Positions 22,396-34,546 are shown, numbered from the stretch's first letter. The stretch: DNA of 64,000 bases from Cinnamomum chago (GCA_038049695.1 CP142458.1:63955501-64019500); one strand, 5' to 3'. Numbers and translations: made by a program. Notes: generated from the sequence alone by a model not told the origin.

Positions 22396-23910
22396 TATTA
22401 AATCTTTGGCCCTATTGCCCTTAGATGAAAATGGTCTTTTGGTCATTTTGCCTTCCAGACAGGATTCGCAGACAGGCATTGGTTCTACCACCAATGAAGG
22501 CAAGATATCATCTTTCACTAGCCTGTCAATCCTGTTTAAGTTTATATAACCTAGCTTCAATAGCCAAAGTTTTGTTGGATTAGATGAAGGTGACTTCCTC
22601 TTTAATGATGGTCTATTAATTGTTTCGGTATCATGTATCTCATACAATGTAGGAGTTAACAAATAAAGCCCATTGGTTACCTTGCCAGAACATATAAAAG
22701 TACCATTCCTCTTTATGACAACTTCAGTACCAAAAGTAATGGAATAACTTTTATTGACCAAACTAGAAACTGAAATTAAATTCTGTCGTAAAGACGGTAC
22801 ATATAACGTGTCTGACAAAACCAACTTATTATTTGAAAAACATAAAGTAATAACTCCCACTGAAACAGCCTCTGCCTGAGCATCAGATCCTAGGTTAACA
22901 ATGATTTCTTCGTCACTGAGCCTCCTGGTTTCCCTGAACCCCTGCAACGAATTACATATGTGATCAGTTGCCCTGGAATCCATACACCAAGATTCTGAAG
23001 TACTAGTTGCAAAACTAACTTCAGAAATAAGTGACTCAATCATACCTGAGGTCTTCTTCTTAGACAGATATTCTCGACAATTCCTTTTCCAATGTCTTGT
23101 CTTACCACAATGGAAACACTTTCCTTTTGACCCTGAACCCTTAGCCTTGGCCACGCCACCATTAGGACCATTCTCCACTTTAGGACCTTTCGGAACTGAT
23201 TTCTTTTTGCCTTTCCGCCCTTTGCCTTTCGGCTTGGACTTGGCATCTGACTTTTCTATCACTAGGGCAGTTAGCTTCTTCTTCATAATCCCTTATGTTA
23301 CCACCAGATGGCTAGAAAGCTCAGTTAGAGTCAAATTCATCTTATTCATATTATAATTGACCTTGAAATTATTGAATGACCCTGGTAGTGACTCAATGAT
23401 TATATCAATCTGTGATTCTACATCAATCGCAGCCCCCAGTACATCTAACTCATTTAATGAGTCCTTCATTTTCAACATGTGGTCCTGTACTGGTGTGCCT
23501 TCAGCCATCTTGGTACTTATAAGCACCCTCATAGCAGCCTGTCTAGCAGGCCTGCCCTGTTTTGCAAACATCTCCTTTAAGTTCGATATAATATCGTATG
23601 CAGTCTTATAGGATTGATGTTGGTGTTGCAAAACACTAGACATGGATGCTAGAATGTAACATCTGGCCATCTCATCATCTTTGGCCCATTGGGTGTAAAG
23701 TTCCTTTTCTTCTTCCGGTGCATCTGGGCCAGGCTCATCAAGGGGGGTTTTGGTAAGGACATATTTATATCCTGAAGCAGTTAGGACAATATCCAGGTTC
23801 CGTTTCCAGTCTATATAGTTGGATTCCGCTAATTTATTCTGGTTGAGGATGGTCGCAACTGGATTGAAAGTATTTGAATTCATGCTTGAAAAACTGTAGC
23901 ACATAACCAT
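22396..23910 (-). pseudogene. Copia gag, protease and start of integrase
   Basis: Starts at ATG 23910 or 23883 (MNSNTFNPVATILNQNKLAE). The gag core of the UBN2 type (NYIDWKRNLDIVL, then EMFAKQGRPARQAAMRVL, then GAAIDVESQIDIIIESLPGS) is followed by an in-frame TAA at 23293. A Lys-rich stretch, a CCHC zinc knuckle (CFHCGKTRHWKRNC), the protease region (WCMDSRATDHIC, where the usual active-site DTGA/DSGA has become DSRA) and the pre-integrase (KLWLLKLGYINLNRI, then CESCLEGKMTKRPF) come next. The frame then runs into LTR sequence. A single nonsense change and an altered protease site make it inactive. The truncated pol means it never could transpose alone in this form. Confidence 0.8.
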
Positions 23911-25405
23911 ACATTCAATTAATGAATTTAAATGACATTAGGGTTTAGTATTCTACCAAATTTATGTGGGAATCCTCATAACCACTAAATTCAGAATACA
24001 TCGGAATCCCAATCTCCGGTGTATGCCTCCTTGGGGAGTACGAATACCACCTAGATTGGTGCGGATCAAAGTTGGTCAAAATTAGGATTAAGACTAACTA
24101 TCCATGATCCCCTTCATTCATTATTATCTGGATATCTCATACCAAATAATGAATGACTCTCGATTAGCTTCGGTTTCTAAAATAAATGAGGCAAATCCTT
24201 GGGGATACTACATCATTATTTTAGTTAAGTGTGACCCACTAACTAGCATTGCATGACAACCGTTGCGAGCAGCTCCTCCTTGGGGAGTGGGCCCCCGCCC
24301 CCTCTCACCAACACTATCCATATATAGGAGATCCAATCTAGTAACCAGACAAGTAAAAGCCTTCCGTCGGGAACGGCCATTCTCAAGATGGCGCGAGGCT
24401 AATACTTTCTTTACAATGAACCTATGTTGGAAAACCATGGGGATTTCTAAATATAAATGCCCTGCTCCCACTTAATATTTTAGAATTGAGGATTTCCTTG
24501 TAAGGTATTAGGGCCCACATATATATATGAACATCAAATCATCTCATGATATGATCAAAGATTGGTTCCAAGTCAAGTTATTTTCAGGAAAGTCTAGTTT
24601 CTTGAATTAGTGTTACCAATGTGTCCATCTCATGGGTCATCAACACTAATTAGAACTCTTTCCAAAAATTAATTTGATTTAATTTTAGTAACTTGCTATG
24701 TTTGGATCAGATTTGGAAACATTCTAAATTAAGCATTCATCCATAAATAGAAAGTGCTAAAACTTTGGGATTCCTCAAACTTTTTGGGCATCACCAAAAG
24801 GCTTTTGGAAATCTTCATACTCTTTGATTAGGAGCCCAACTTTACTTTCCTTCCTCGTCTCAGACATCATCAGAATTTACAAATTCAGAAAAAATACATA
24901 AATTCCTATGCCTCGATTATGAGACTTACATGGTAATCTAAACTTGGAAATAAAAGGGCTATAGGGAAATTCACCATGCCTTGTCCTTTCACGGGAAACC
25001 AAGGAAACCATGATGCCCTTTACACTTAGCCTCAAATAAACCAATAACCATAAAAAGAAAATAAAAGACTTGTGGGCCATATGGAGAGGACATTATTACC
25101 TGCAAGTTAGTATCTCATACAACAAAGCATCTCACAAAACTAGGTTACCAAACCACAATGGAAAAACAATATGCCAAAGGTTGCCACCCTTTTAATATAT
25201 GCAGTTCGCAGAGGGGGTCCGGGGGTGTCCCTCGGCGGATCAAAGATTATAGTGATCCTGTGTTCCTGGTCGACCGACCCTACAGGCACCCGGTCGACCG
25301 AGCGCGGGACCATGTCGACCCGCCTGACGAAGGCAGAAAATTAGGTTTTTTTAATTCGAGTCCAAACACCTCCAAAACACTTTTGAAGGCTCTCAATGAC
25401 ATCCT
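23911..25405. other. Leader region of the PMD-inserted copia
   Basis: Non-coding on both strands as far as can be seen. It contains GGTCGACCG-type palindromic motifs at 25269-25320 (three copies), similar to those in the family A LTRs although the elements are otherwise unrelated. Confidence 0.5.
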
Positions 25406-28400
25406 TGTTGGAAGTAGGTGCGCCTCGTTGATAGGTTTTCAAAACTTTTTGACCCACTTGACTCAGGGATCAACTACCCAAAAGACTATAACCCAATCAG
25501 GATGCAATCCCTCATTCTCATCAATCATATATAGCAATATAACCTATCTAGAAGATAGAAATCAACAACTACATGCAACAAAATAATCTACAACAAGTAG
25601 AGAAGCAGATTATACCTTTGGAGCCCGGTAATGCTCTAATCGAGAAGAAGACAACCAATTAGAACAAGAACTCTTCTTGCAGCAATTAGAGATCTCCAAC
25701 ACCTTATTGTCTTCCACGCTATGTCCCTCTATCAGATCTCTTTTCTCAAGAAGATGTGTGAGATCTCCAAGAGAAAACCCTACTAGAAACTCTAAGGAAC
25801 TAGAAGGCAACTAGAAGAGAGAGAAGAGAAGAAAATTGTGCAACACTTGCACAAATAAAGAGGGTTGGGCGTGCACTCTTATGGCTGGACGTCCAAGGGG
25901 TGTATTCCCCTTTAAATAGCCCTCAAGTCTCCTCTCTTATCTCTCTTACTAATTTGTATTAGAAGTCGCACTTCCACACAAATTAGTAGCTTAATATTAC
26001 CACTATTAGAAGTCCCACTTAAAATAGAAATAGTAACTTTCTAATTCCTTCCTTTTAGAGTTTAAGTAAGAATAGAATCTTTCTAATACTTGGGCTAGCG
26101 TGGAGACCACTAGGGATTCCTTAGAAAGCTGGCTCTAACTGAGACACGCGACCCCACATTGTAAGGTCTGCGACCTTACTGGGTTAGTTGGGCCCAATAA
26201 CCGGCCCGTTGACTCATTTATTTTGATAATTATTATAATTAATTGTATTTTAGATATTTAAGTGGGTTTAGTCTTTGAGTGAGTTTCTTTTAGTATTAGG
26301 ATAGTGTCTGCGAAGTTTCATTTGATTTCGAGTTCGTTTGATCCTAGTAGGGGGGTAGTTTGCAAATTAGGAAAAATTTGAGTGTTTTTTCAGAAAATTC
26401 CTATCACCAAGATTTTGGGTTCGTTGGAAAGGTCTCGCCGCGCTGATCATTTTTGTCTCTTGGCTCGTCGCGATCCGACGATCAGAAACCCTTCAAATGG
26501 TCCATTCTTTCACCGGACCCACTTAAGGGCAAATTAGTCTTTTTCCCTTCCCTCTCTTCTTAATAAGGGATTAGCCCTAATCTTTATTCATCTCTGCAAC
26601 GAACAAGAGTTACAGCAGCCTTTTCTTCTTCCTCTTCTCTTCTCAAGCCCAGAACTCTACCTGGGAGAGATCACCTCCGCGATCGGAACCGCTTATCTTC
26701 TTCCTCTCAATCTTCTCTCCCTCTTGATCCTGGTTTGGGTAAGTTTTACTCACTTTCATCTTTTCAATCGATTCTCCTTGGTTTAGATTTAGGCTTGATC
26801 TTAATCTTTTTCTTTCTTTTTTTCTCCGTTGCGTTTTAGATTGCATTTGGTTGGATTAGATTGTGGGTTTTGCGAAAGAGAGCTTCTCCTCAAGCTTTTT
26901 CCAATTTCTAATCATCTCCTTGGTTGAGGCAAGTAGATTTGCAATTTATAATTAAGCATGGTGTATGCTTCTTCATTGATTGTACTGATTTTCTTGTTAG
27001 ATTTCCCTAATACCAAGCCTGGTTATGATAATGATTTTGGATTAGGTTAGATTTGTGGTATGGATTAGATTAATTGTTAAATTGGTACCCCTTTTTATGT
27101 TTCTAATTTGTTAAAATGGATGTAAAATTGATGAGAATGGATTTTTGGGAGAGCAGGAGGCTCAATTTCGTGCAGGGTACAGTGCTTGAGCAGGCCAGTT
27201 GAACAAACAGGGTAAATTCGGACGTCTGCGGAGAGTTTCTGCCTCCGGGCGTCCGGATGCCAGGTCCCGGGCGTCCGGACGCCAGGAGACAGAACCTCAG
27301 GGCGACCTTACTGGTTCCGGGCGTCCGGACGCCGGGAACCCGAGGGGCATATAAACATACCATTTTGAAACGCCCGTAACTTTTAATCCGCCCGTCGAAA
27401 TTTTACATATAATATACCGTTGGAAAGCTCTTGAGATGTAGAATCCAATGGTTCTAGTTTTATCACGATCGGAGGTTGGAAAGTGATGTAAATACTCAGA
27501 TTATTGACCCAGTCTATATTTTAGTAGAAATGAGTCTAGTAACTTAGGTTTGGGCCTTAGATGTTGGAAACCATAAACCTTCTATCAGTTGACCATTAAT
27601 GGGGTTTTGAAAATCGTAGCACGTGGCTTGGTGTGCTTCGATGGGTTGTCTAGGTATTCGTGTATTGTGTATGGTTAACCGAATACGTATGGAATTGAAT
27701 AAATCGATGCTCAACATTATTGTACACCAAGGAAATTCTTTATAAGCATTGATTATTCGAATTCCCCACGCACTCCGTTAAAACACATATGGTACATGGA
27801 TGACAACACTTGCCTAGGATTAGATTGTAATCTCTCCTTGATTTGTTAATCGTATCCGTTGATTTTGTATCCTTGTACACTCTCTTGGCATAAAACACCT
27901 AATTAATTATGAAACATAATCCCTTGTAGAATTAGGACTTGGACCTGACTTAGAGTGTACCTTAGGACCCCGTGTTATGTAATTGATGAGCATAACTGGC
28001 TAGACTGAAGGGATTATCATGTGATTGAATTTGTCTTGTATTGACTTGAATGAGATAATCCCTATGAATGTGTCTTGTATATTGAGCTAGCCAGACTTGC
28101 TTGTCTTGGTCTATTCTCGTGTCAACACCACATTATTATTATTATTTGCATATCATGGCCAGCTGCAGTTTGGGGGTTTATTGATGGGCTAGTTACTCGG
28201 ACATCGGGGTGGGCAGTCGGCTTTGGACGGCGTCCATGGCGTTGAATAGTTGGGAGCGGGCTGGGACCGTGCTACTATTCCCAGGACCGGGAGCTGGGAT
28301 CCCCCTGGAGCCGGACTTTGGTATCAGTAGTCCGGATAGGATTGTTACTGGTACCCCGTGAGGTAGCTTGGACATCCACGGAGTCTCCCTCTTGTGCATT

Positions 28401-29226
28401 GCATTGTTTGGACAGTGGTTATTGTTAGTATGTTAGGATTTCCTATTATTGTTTCTGGTTATTTACTCATGCTTTATGCCTAGCTTCGATTCCTTGTATT
28501 CGCTTGATTATCATGCCTGTCATTACTCTTATACTTAATGCATGTCATGATTATTTATATATTGCTTATCTATTGCTCAACATGTCGTTGACCCTATTCC
28601 TTGATGTGCAGACTCTTCAGGTGAGTACTATTACGAGGAGCAAGCAGGTGAGGAGATCCCAGAGGATCTCCAACCGGCTGAGGAGGAACGAGAGTGGCGT
28701 GCCGATGACGTAGAGTAGCGTCATTGATCCTGGCACGAGAGTGATTCATCGGGACTTCTTTAGATTTTATTTCTTCATTTATTATCTCTCGTTGAACTTT
28801 CACATTATTGACTCACTATTGTTTTAAATGGCCTTGATTAGTGGGATGACCATTGAATAAATCAATTTCCTTGTTTGAGTTTATTTTATTATTTGTTCAA
28901 CTTTAATTTATATTGAGATTCATTATTCATTGTTGATATCCAAATATGCCTAGAATGGTATGAGTTCCGCAAATCCTTATTTTATTTGAGGCTTGAAATA
29001 TTATATCCTCACAGCGGACTTACGATCATTGGGCCTAAAGGGCAAAATTTTTAATTAGCCCTAAAATTCACTCCCCGAATCCGGTTTATTCTCTAATCGG
29101 GTTCGGGGGACGTGACACACATCTCATGTGCAATTTGGGCCCACAGTTAATTGCAAATAACACCACTATATAAATGCAATTGCACTCTAGTCTTAGGGAT
29201 AAATTATAATGAAGACCCTAAACTTC
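25406..29226 (-). repeat. Third LTR copy, truncated and split
   Basis: Starts TGTTGGAAGTAGGTG and follows the LTR of this element to the CCCACAT at 26159. It resumes after the inserted solo LTR at 29118 (CACATCTCATGTGCAA) and stops matching after CCCTAAACTTCC at 29226. It lacks the remaining half of the LTR and has no primer site beside it. A template-switching or unequal-recombination product is the likely source. Confidence 0.7.
26160..29117 (+). mobile_element. Large solo LTR (2.96 kb), probably Ty3 chromovirus type
   Basis: Starts TGTAAGGTCTGCGACC and ends GGGTTCGGGGGACGTGACA, with perfect CACAT target duplications at 26155-26159 and 29118-29122. The TGTAA...GTGACA ends and unusual LTR length fit the Tekay/Del type of plant Ty3 elements. 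Internal GC-rich palindromes (GGGCGTCCGGACGCC) recur three times at 27235-27335, followed by CATATAAACATACC (about 27345). No internal domain remains. Strand is given from the end motifs and the TATA-like site and is tentative. Confidence 0.8.
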
Positions 29227-29340
29227 CCAATTACCCAATCATAACTGATACTTACATAGCCCTAGGTCTATCATCTTCGCATCTCATGCAAAGATTAGAT
29301 CTAGATTGCTGATCTAATATGATTAGAGATGAGGTATGAC

Positions 29341-29350
29341 TCTGATACCA
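29341..29350 (-). promoter_or_regulatory. Primer-binding site of the PMD-inserted copia
   Basis: On the minus strand TGGTATCAGAGTCA (29350-29337) lies two bases inside the 5' LTR end CCAACA. It is complementary to the 3' end of initiator-Met tRNA, the usual copia primer. Confidence 0.8.
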
Positions 29351-29352
29351 AT

Positions 29353-31115
29353 TGTTGGAAATAAGTGGGCCATTCAGATAGGTTTAAAAAACTTTTGACC
29401 ACTTGATGCAGGGATCAACTATCTAGAAGGCAACAAAAACCCAATTCAGGGTGTAATCCCTCAAACTCATAAATCATGTACAATAATATAACTTATCTAG
29501 AAGATAGAAAACAACACCTAAACATGCAACTATGAAATCTACATTATACAAGGATGTAGATTATACCTTTGGAGCTTCGTAGTGCTCTAATGGAGAAGTT
29601 GATTTCTTTCTTTGATGATGAACACCTTCACTAATCAATTAAGAATCTCCAACACCTTTTGATCTTCCAGGCTATGACCCGTATCAGATTCTCTTTTCTC
29701 AAGAAGATGGTGGAATATCCGAGAGAAAACCCTAAAGGAAACTAGAAGAGAAACTAGAAGAGGGAAAGAAAGAGATGGGCGTGTGCAACTCTTGCACTAA
29801 GGGTCTTGGGCGTGAATTCCAAGATAGAATTATGCATTAGGGACGTCCAAGCCACTCATCCTCTATTTATAGCTCTTAAGCAACCTCCTCTTACTAATTG
29901 AAATAGAAGTCTTACTTCCATAATAATTAGTTGCTTACTAAATCACAATTAGAAGTCTTATTTCAAATATGATTAATAACTTTCACCTTTTCAAATTAAA
30001 ATAGAAGTCTCACTTCCATTAATAATTAGTAACTTACTATTACCACTATTAGAAGTCTCACTTCAAATAGAAATAATAACTTTCTATTTCCTTTTAGAGT
30101 TCTACTATAATCAGTATCTTTCTAATAACTTGGCCTAGCGTGGGGACCACTAGGGATTCCTTCGAAAGCTAGATCCAACTGGGACACGCGACCCCGCATC
30201 TCATGTGCAATCCGGGTCCACAGTTAATTGCAAATAACACCACTATATAAATGCACTCCAGTCTTAGGAATAAGTTATAATGAAGACCCTAAACTTCCAC
30301 AGTACCACAAGTAGGCCCTTCTATCAATATCCATGGATCAATTGGAATAAATCTGTCACATCCAATCTTAGATCCACATCTTATTATCCTTGAGCCCCAA
30401 TTAATCACAGTGATCATCAGTACCATCCAATTAACTCTTAATCGAGATGGGTGCGCACTTACTAATGATAAATCCATTAATTGACATAAGGGGATAATAT
30501 AGATAGATTCCATTTTGATCATTGTATGTTCCCACTGTCCTACTACCACATATCCAAGACACCGAGGTGTTGACCTACAGTTGGCCTCACTCATTGGTGA
30601 CTCAAAGCAAATGAATAGATAAAAACTTGAGTTCATCAATGTGTCAGGATTGAGAGCCTATTGCTAGGGAATTATGAGATCAGTCCTTAAATCGAGACAG
30701 TATTTTATCAGGTGCTTCTCATGGTCCTTCAATACATCCAATGTACCAACCCTGTGATCCAGAATCTTACATTTTGATGATCGAGACAGATCACACTATC
30801 TCATAGTGATCAAAGTGCTGCAACCTTGTCAGATGAGATGCCCAGTTTCATCACTGGTTGTGAATATATTTTTAAGTACAAGATTTGTGACACATGTCTC
30901 CCGTATGTGGATCTCATCCATATACATATATCACATCCAATATACTAATGAGACCTGGTTCATCTCATGAACCGTTATGTCATATGTATTGGTCATGTGC
31001 ATTAAGTAATAAATCACCATTCATCTCATGAAAGGAAAGCATGATTATATTGATAAATAAATTAATTAATCAATTTATTACATCATCTGATGGATTGAGA
31101 CCATTCAATCTAACA
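29353..31115 (-). repeat. 5' LTR of the PMD-inserted copia (1.76 kb, complete)
   Basis: On the minus strand it starts TGTTAGATTGAATGGTC and ends TTATTTCCAACA. It is the only complete copy of the three. Confidence 0.8.
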
Positions 31116-31120
31116 ATAAC

Positions 31121-31830
31121 ATCCATGCATTTGATGCATCCACAGTAGAGTCAGGTAACCGGCCATTTGTTTAACTTCATGTCGGGTTGCTAACCCCAAC
31201 TGCCTGTATAAGTATGCCAATGTAGCAGTACCCTATGCATATGAACATACGTTATCCAAATCCACCAGATGTGTAAGAAATAAGATCGGCACCCGTGTGC
31301 TACTCTTGTCTGTGAACAACGTACATTACAATAAATACAGAAGGTAAGCTCTAACTGCACAATCAACCATCTCCTCCCCATCATTATCAGAAATCCCACC
31401 AAACCTTTCCCGTAACCACTCTAATCTAACAGATTGGCCCCGCACCTGGATCAGCTCATCATGTGCCTCTATGGGTTCTACTCCTAGTGCATCAACAAGG
31501 AGTGCTTGAGCTTCCTCATTTGCAATTCTATCATTATACGAGACAGTCCGCCCCGTCACTGAGATGCCTATGATGGATGCAACATCATCTAAAGTGATGT
31601 CATCTCACCAAATGGCTTGTGAAAGGTGTTATTCTCAGGTTGCCACCTTTCCACAAAACCCGATATAATAATCTTATTGACGGAGCGGTATGATGCAGTC
31701 ACCAAGGGAGCTAATCTGGACCTGGACATCCATTGCCTAAACCTATCAGACCCATTCAATTGCCATTACCACAATGGCACTTTCTGACCATGATTTAGAC
31801 ACTTCAGTGCTCCTCGATCCTGCATTCAAC
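31121..31830 (-). pseudogene. PMD pseudogene, N-terminal half
   Basis: The minus-strand frames read FVERWQPENNTFHKPFGE, then DDITLDDVASIIGISVTGRT, then VRLEWLRERFGG, VRAYLLYLL, CTLFTDKSSTRVPILFL, GTATLAYLYRQLG and GYLTLLWMHQMHGC. This is the ordered N-terminal part of the MAIN/MAIL1-type plant mobile domain and joins the C-terminal half at 20859 when the copia is removed. Lesions: a frame change near 31600, a TAA after YLLYLL and a TAG where the family has Trp (CSYA-stop-GTATLAYL). The first exon may begin further right, up to about 32090, but I see no clear start. Confidence 0.75.
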
Positions 31831-32170
31831 AATTGATACATTATCGAAGAAATTCACAACTAAATCAATCAATCAATCTTGATATGAAACAAACGAAACA
31901 CACCTGTCCACTCCAAATATACCCAGCTATATTTGTATCAAAGCTGGTCAATAAGGACTTATCTTGTGGCCCCGGACCTGGTTCCATTTCCATCTCAGGT
32001 TGTTCTTCAAGTCCTCCTCATGAAGAACAGGTTCTTCTGCAACCTCTTCCACTCGGTGGCGACGCCTTCTGTTTGAAGCGGTAGGTCGCACCTAGAAGAG
32101 CTCGGTCAATCCATATCTGAAATAAAAATACAAACATTGTAGGATAACATGAATGGTTTTTGCAGTAGAC

Positions 32171-32329
32171 TGTTCAGATGTTATATTCCGAACAAGTGGA
32201 CTTTGTTCGGAAATTAATGTCCGAACAATATTATTTTGTTCAGATGTTCATGTCCGAACAATGTCATTTTATTTGGACATTAAGTTCCCAACAATTTGAT
32301 CATGTTCGGATGTTTAGGTTCGAACAAAT
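32171..32329. repeat. TTCGGA/TCCGAA tandem array, right
   Basis: About five degenerate 30-40-bp units, each of the form TGTTC(A/G)GATGTT..ATGTCCGAACAAT, so every unit can pair with itself. Same core as the 59-bp palindrome at 19996 and the cluster at 16914. It lies on the 5' side of the PMD gene, mirroring the left cluster near the start of the transposase. Confidence 0.7.
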
Positions 32330-32929
32330 CGCGATTTCTGTGTGAAAAAATGGTTGCGATGATGGTGTAGAAACCAACCCAAATGCATGGAAAAACGTTA
32401 CCATTGTTTGTAAAATCTTACATTGAATGAGAATCTATCCCCATAACAAGTTTTCATGAAAAAAAAAGGTAATCTAAGATGGATAAAATGGTAAAGAATG
32501 AATGGTGAAGAAAAATGAAATGACAATGGTGGAGATAGATATTTACCTTTGGAAGAGGAGATGGTGTAGAGGACTAGGAACGCCGGAGAGAGAACTAATG
32601 CTGGAGAAGTGGAGAGAGTTCGATTGATTTGTGGGTGAAGAGAAAGGGAAGATGATGTGTGTGGAAAGAAAGAGGGAAATGGAGAGAGGGCTAAAATGGG
32701 GATTTTTGCTGTGTGTGGAAATAAATAATGTAATTTTTAAATTATTGTGATGTGTGTGGGGAGAATTTGTGTGGGAAAAGATTTATTTTGTGTGCCAATT
32801 GCAAGTCCCATTCAAAATTCAAATTCAAACCAAATGGCTCTACACCAAAACCTATCGTGAACTACCAAAAATACCCTTCTTCATTTGACTTTACCTTGAC
32901 CAAAATTTCCTGGAGATATATCACTTCTT
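32330..32929. other. Right end region of the MULE and junction
   Basis: Purine-rich (aga/gga) sequence mirrors in composition the pyrimidine-rich leader at 16.6 kb, as expected for a divergent 5' region on the other strand. TIR candidate at 32785-32799. No coding region recognised. Confidence 0.4.
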
Positions 32930-34300
32930 CTTCATTTTGAGTTACGAAGAAAGAAAGAAAGCTAATCACCATTGTTATTCTCTAAAGCTACAACTGAACT
33001 TACATTTGCTTCTCTTGACTTATTCTTACATCCTTGACACATCATTCTTCAAGAGAAATTTATCTACACTCCAAGCTTTCTTCAAATCTGAAATTTATAC
33101 CTTGATTGAGCTATCTTTGATCTTCACCTCTCTACCTTGCAATCAAGAACATCAAAGCTACACTTGAGCCATGTTCAAAGCCATATCCACTAGTGTGAGC
33201 TCACAATGAGCCTTGTGACACATTGTCAAGCTATAGGCCTCTTGTTGCCTTTATTTCAACAAGCTACAACCTACTTTTCTCAAGACCACATTCAGCCATC
33301 TTAGGGCCTAAAATATACAAATACATTTGAGCCAAACCAACTTCATATCCAGTTATAAAGAACCCAAATTGAGCCAAACCAACTCCAAATCCGGTTATTC
33401 AAGAACCTACTTGAGCTACCATTGTCCTACCTCAAGCTATCAAGGGCTAGATTTGTGAGGAATCCAAACACTTGAGTGTTGTGAGAAGTTTTCGGTTAGC
33501 TTATTGAAAACCGAGGTGTAACTAGTTTGGTGGGTGATCTAGGGTGTGAAACCCCCAAGTTTGTGGTGATCTTTGAAACCATTGGTGTAAAGGTTTCGCT
33601 TGACCTTGGTGTAACAAGCAACTTGTGGATTCCAAAATCCCAAGGCAACCCTTGGGCAGTGGATGTCGGAGAGTGCTCCGAACCACTATAAAATCTCTTG
33701 AGCCCTATCTCTTTAAATTTCAGTTTTGCATCATCTTGCATATAATACTTGAAATATGGACATCTAGGGTGTTTAGCATCTAGTTTGCATTTTCATCTCA
33801 TTTGATCATATTGAACATATTGGGAGCACATTAGGTGGTTTAATTAAAATTTGATTATATTGATTGATCTGTGCTTATCTTCTTGATTTGTGCTTGTGGT
33901 GGTAACATAGGAGTAAAAAGCATCTAGATTGACTAAAACTTGTGTTAAGTCATTTTCAGTAATTTGACATATATTCTTGTTTTATTTGATCATACTTGAA
34001 TTGTAAACCTTGAGAACTTGTGTTGTTGATATTGTGATCACATAAAAATTGGAACTAACTATATCTATCTAAAATTGATTTTGAGGGTCATTTGAATATC
34101 TTTGTGTAACTTGCTTGAATCTGTCTTGTGTAGCCTCTCACAGTAGCCTACGCCAGAATCTCTAGCTTGCAGTCTTGTGTACCCTCATGCTGTAGCTTAC
34201 TTAAGAAACTAAATTGTGTTATTCAAAACTAAGTTTTAAGTTTTAGATTTTTAAAAGAGACTACAATCCCTCCCCCCCCACCCCCCCCCCCTCGATCCTT
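32930..34300 (+). mobile_element. Copia-type LTR, partial or solo (family B)
   Basis: It has the same landmark order as the family A LTRs: a Thr/Ser-codon-like CT-rich start, TGGATGTCGGAGAGTGCTCC, then GAACCACTATAAAATC (about 33680, TATA and start region), and a C-rich end (cccccccacccccccccc, 34268-34293). The sequences are otherwise different, so it is another family. Ends and target duplication could not be fixed. Confidence 0.5.
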
Positions 34301-34546
34301 CATACCTAAGTCAATACATATGATTTAAATTTTGAGCTATTATCATAAATGCGTGTAAATTTGAGTTTTGACCATTTATTGTCCTATATGATATTGATTT
34401 ACATATATAGCTAAGAAAGACATGGAAAGAGAGATTTGTACACTTCTATATAATTCAATAATTTTAGTTTTTATCTATGTAACCATTTAAATAATTCTAA
34501 CAAAAAATTAGGAAATAAAAGAGGTATAAAAACATATATGGAATCT

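Larger units (their letters stand above)
20860..31115 (-). mobile_element. Ty1/copia-type element inserted in the PMD gene, three LTR copies
   Basis: The left boundary TGTTTGAAATAGG (20860) and right boundary CAATCTAACA (31115) are TG...CA type. Flanks ACAAC (20855-20859) and ATAAC (31116-31120) match in 4 of 5. In minus orientation: 5' LTR 29353-31115, primer site TGGTATCAGA (29350-29341), leader, gag and pre-integrase frame (23910-22396), then directly a truncated 3' LTR (22395-20860). Integrase, reverse transcriptase, RNase H and polypurine tract are missing. A third, partial LTR copy (25406-26159 plus 29118-29226) lies between the gag leader and the primer site and is itself split by a Ty3-type solo LTR. 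The element is a deletion derivative, immobile by itself. Confidence 0.75.
16452..32799 (+). mobile_element. Mutator-like element (MULE) with OTU and PMD genes, heavily invaded
   Basis: The inferred element holds a plus-strand MULE transposase/OTU pseudogene (16782-19784) and a minus-strand plant-mobile-domain pseudogene (20341-20859 plus 31121-31830). It also carries TTCGGA/TCCGAA inverted-motif clusters near both sides and between the genes. Candidate terminal inverted repeats are ATTGGTACACCAAAT (16452-16466) and, on the other strand, ATTGGCACACAAAAT (32799-32785). They match well only over about 15 bases and I found no 9-bp target duplication, so the outer limits are tentative. About 10.3 kb of the interval (20860-31115) is a later copia insertion. 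Confidence 0.5.
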
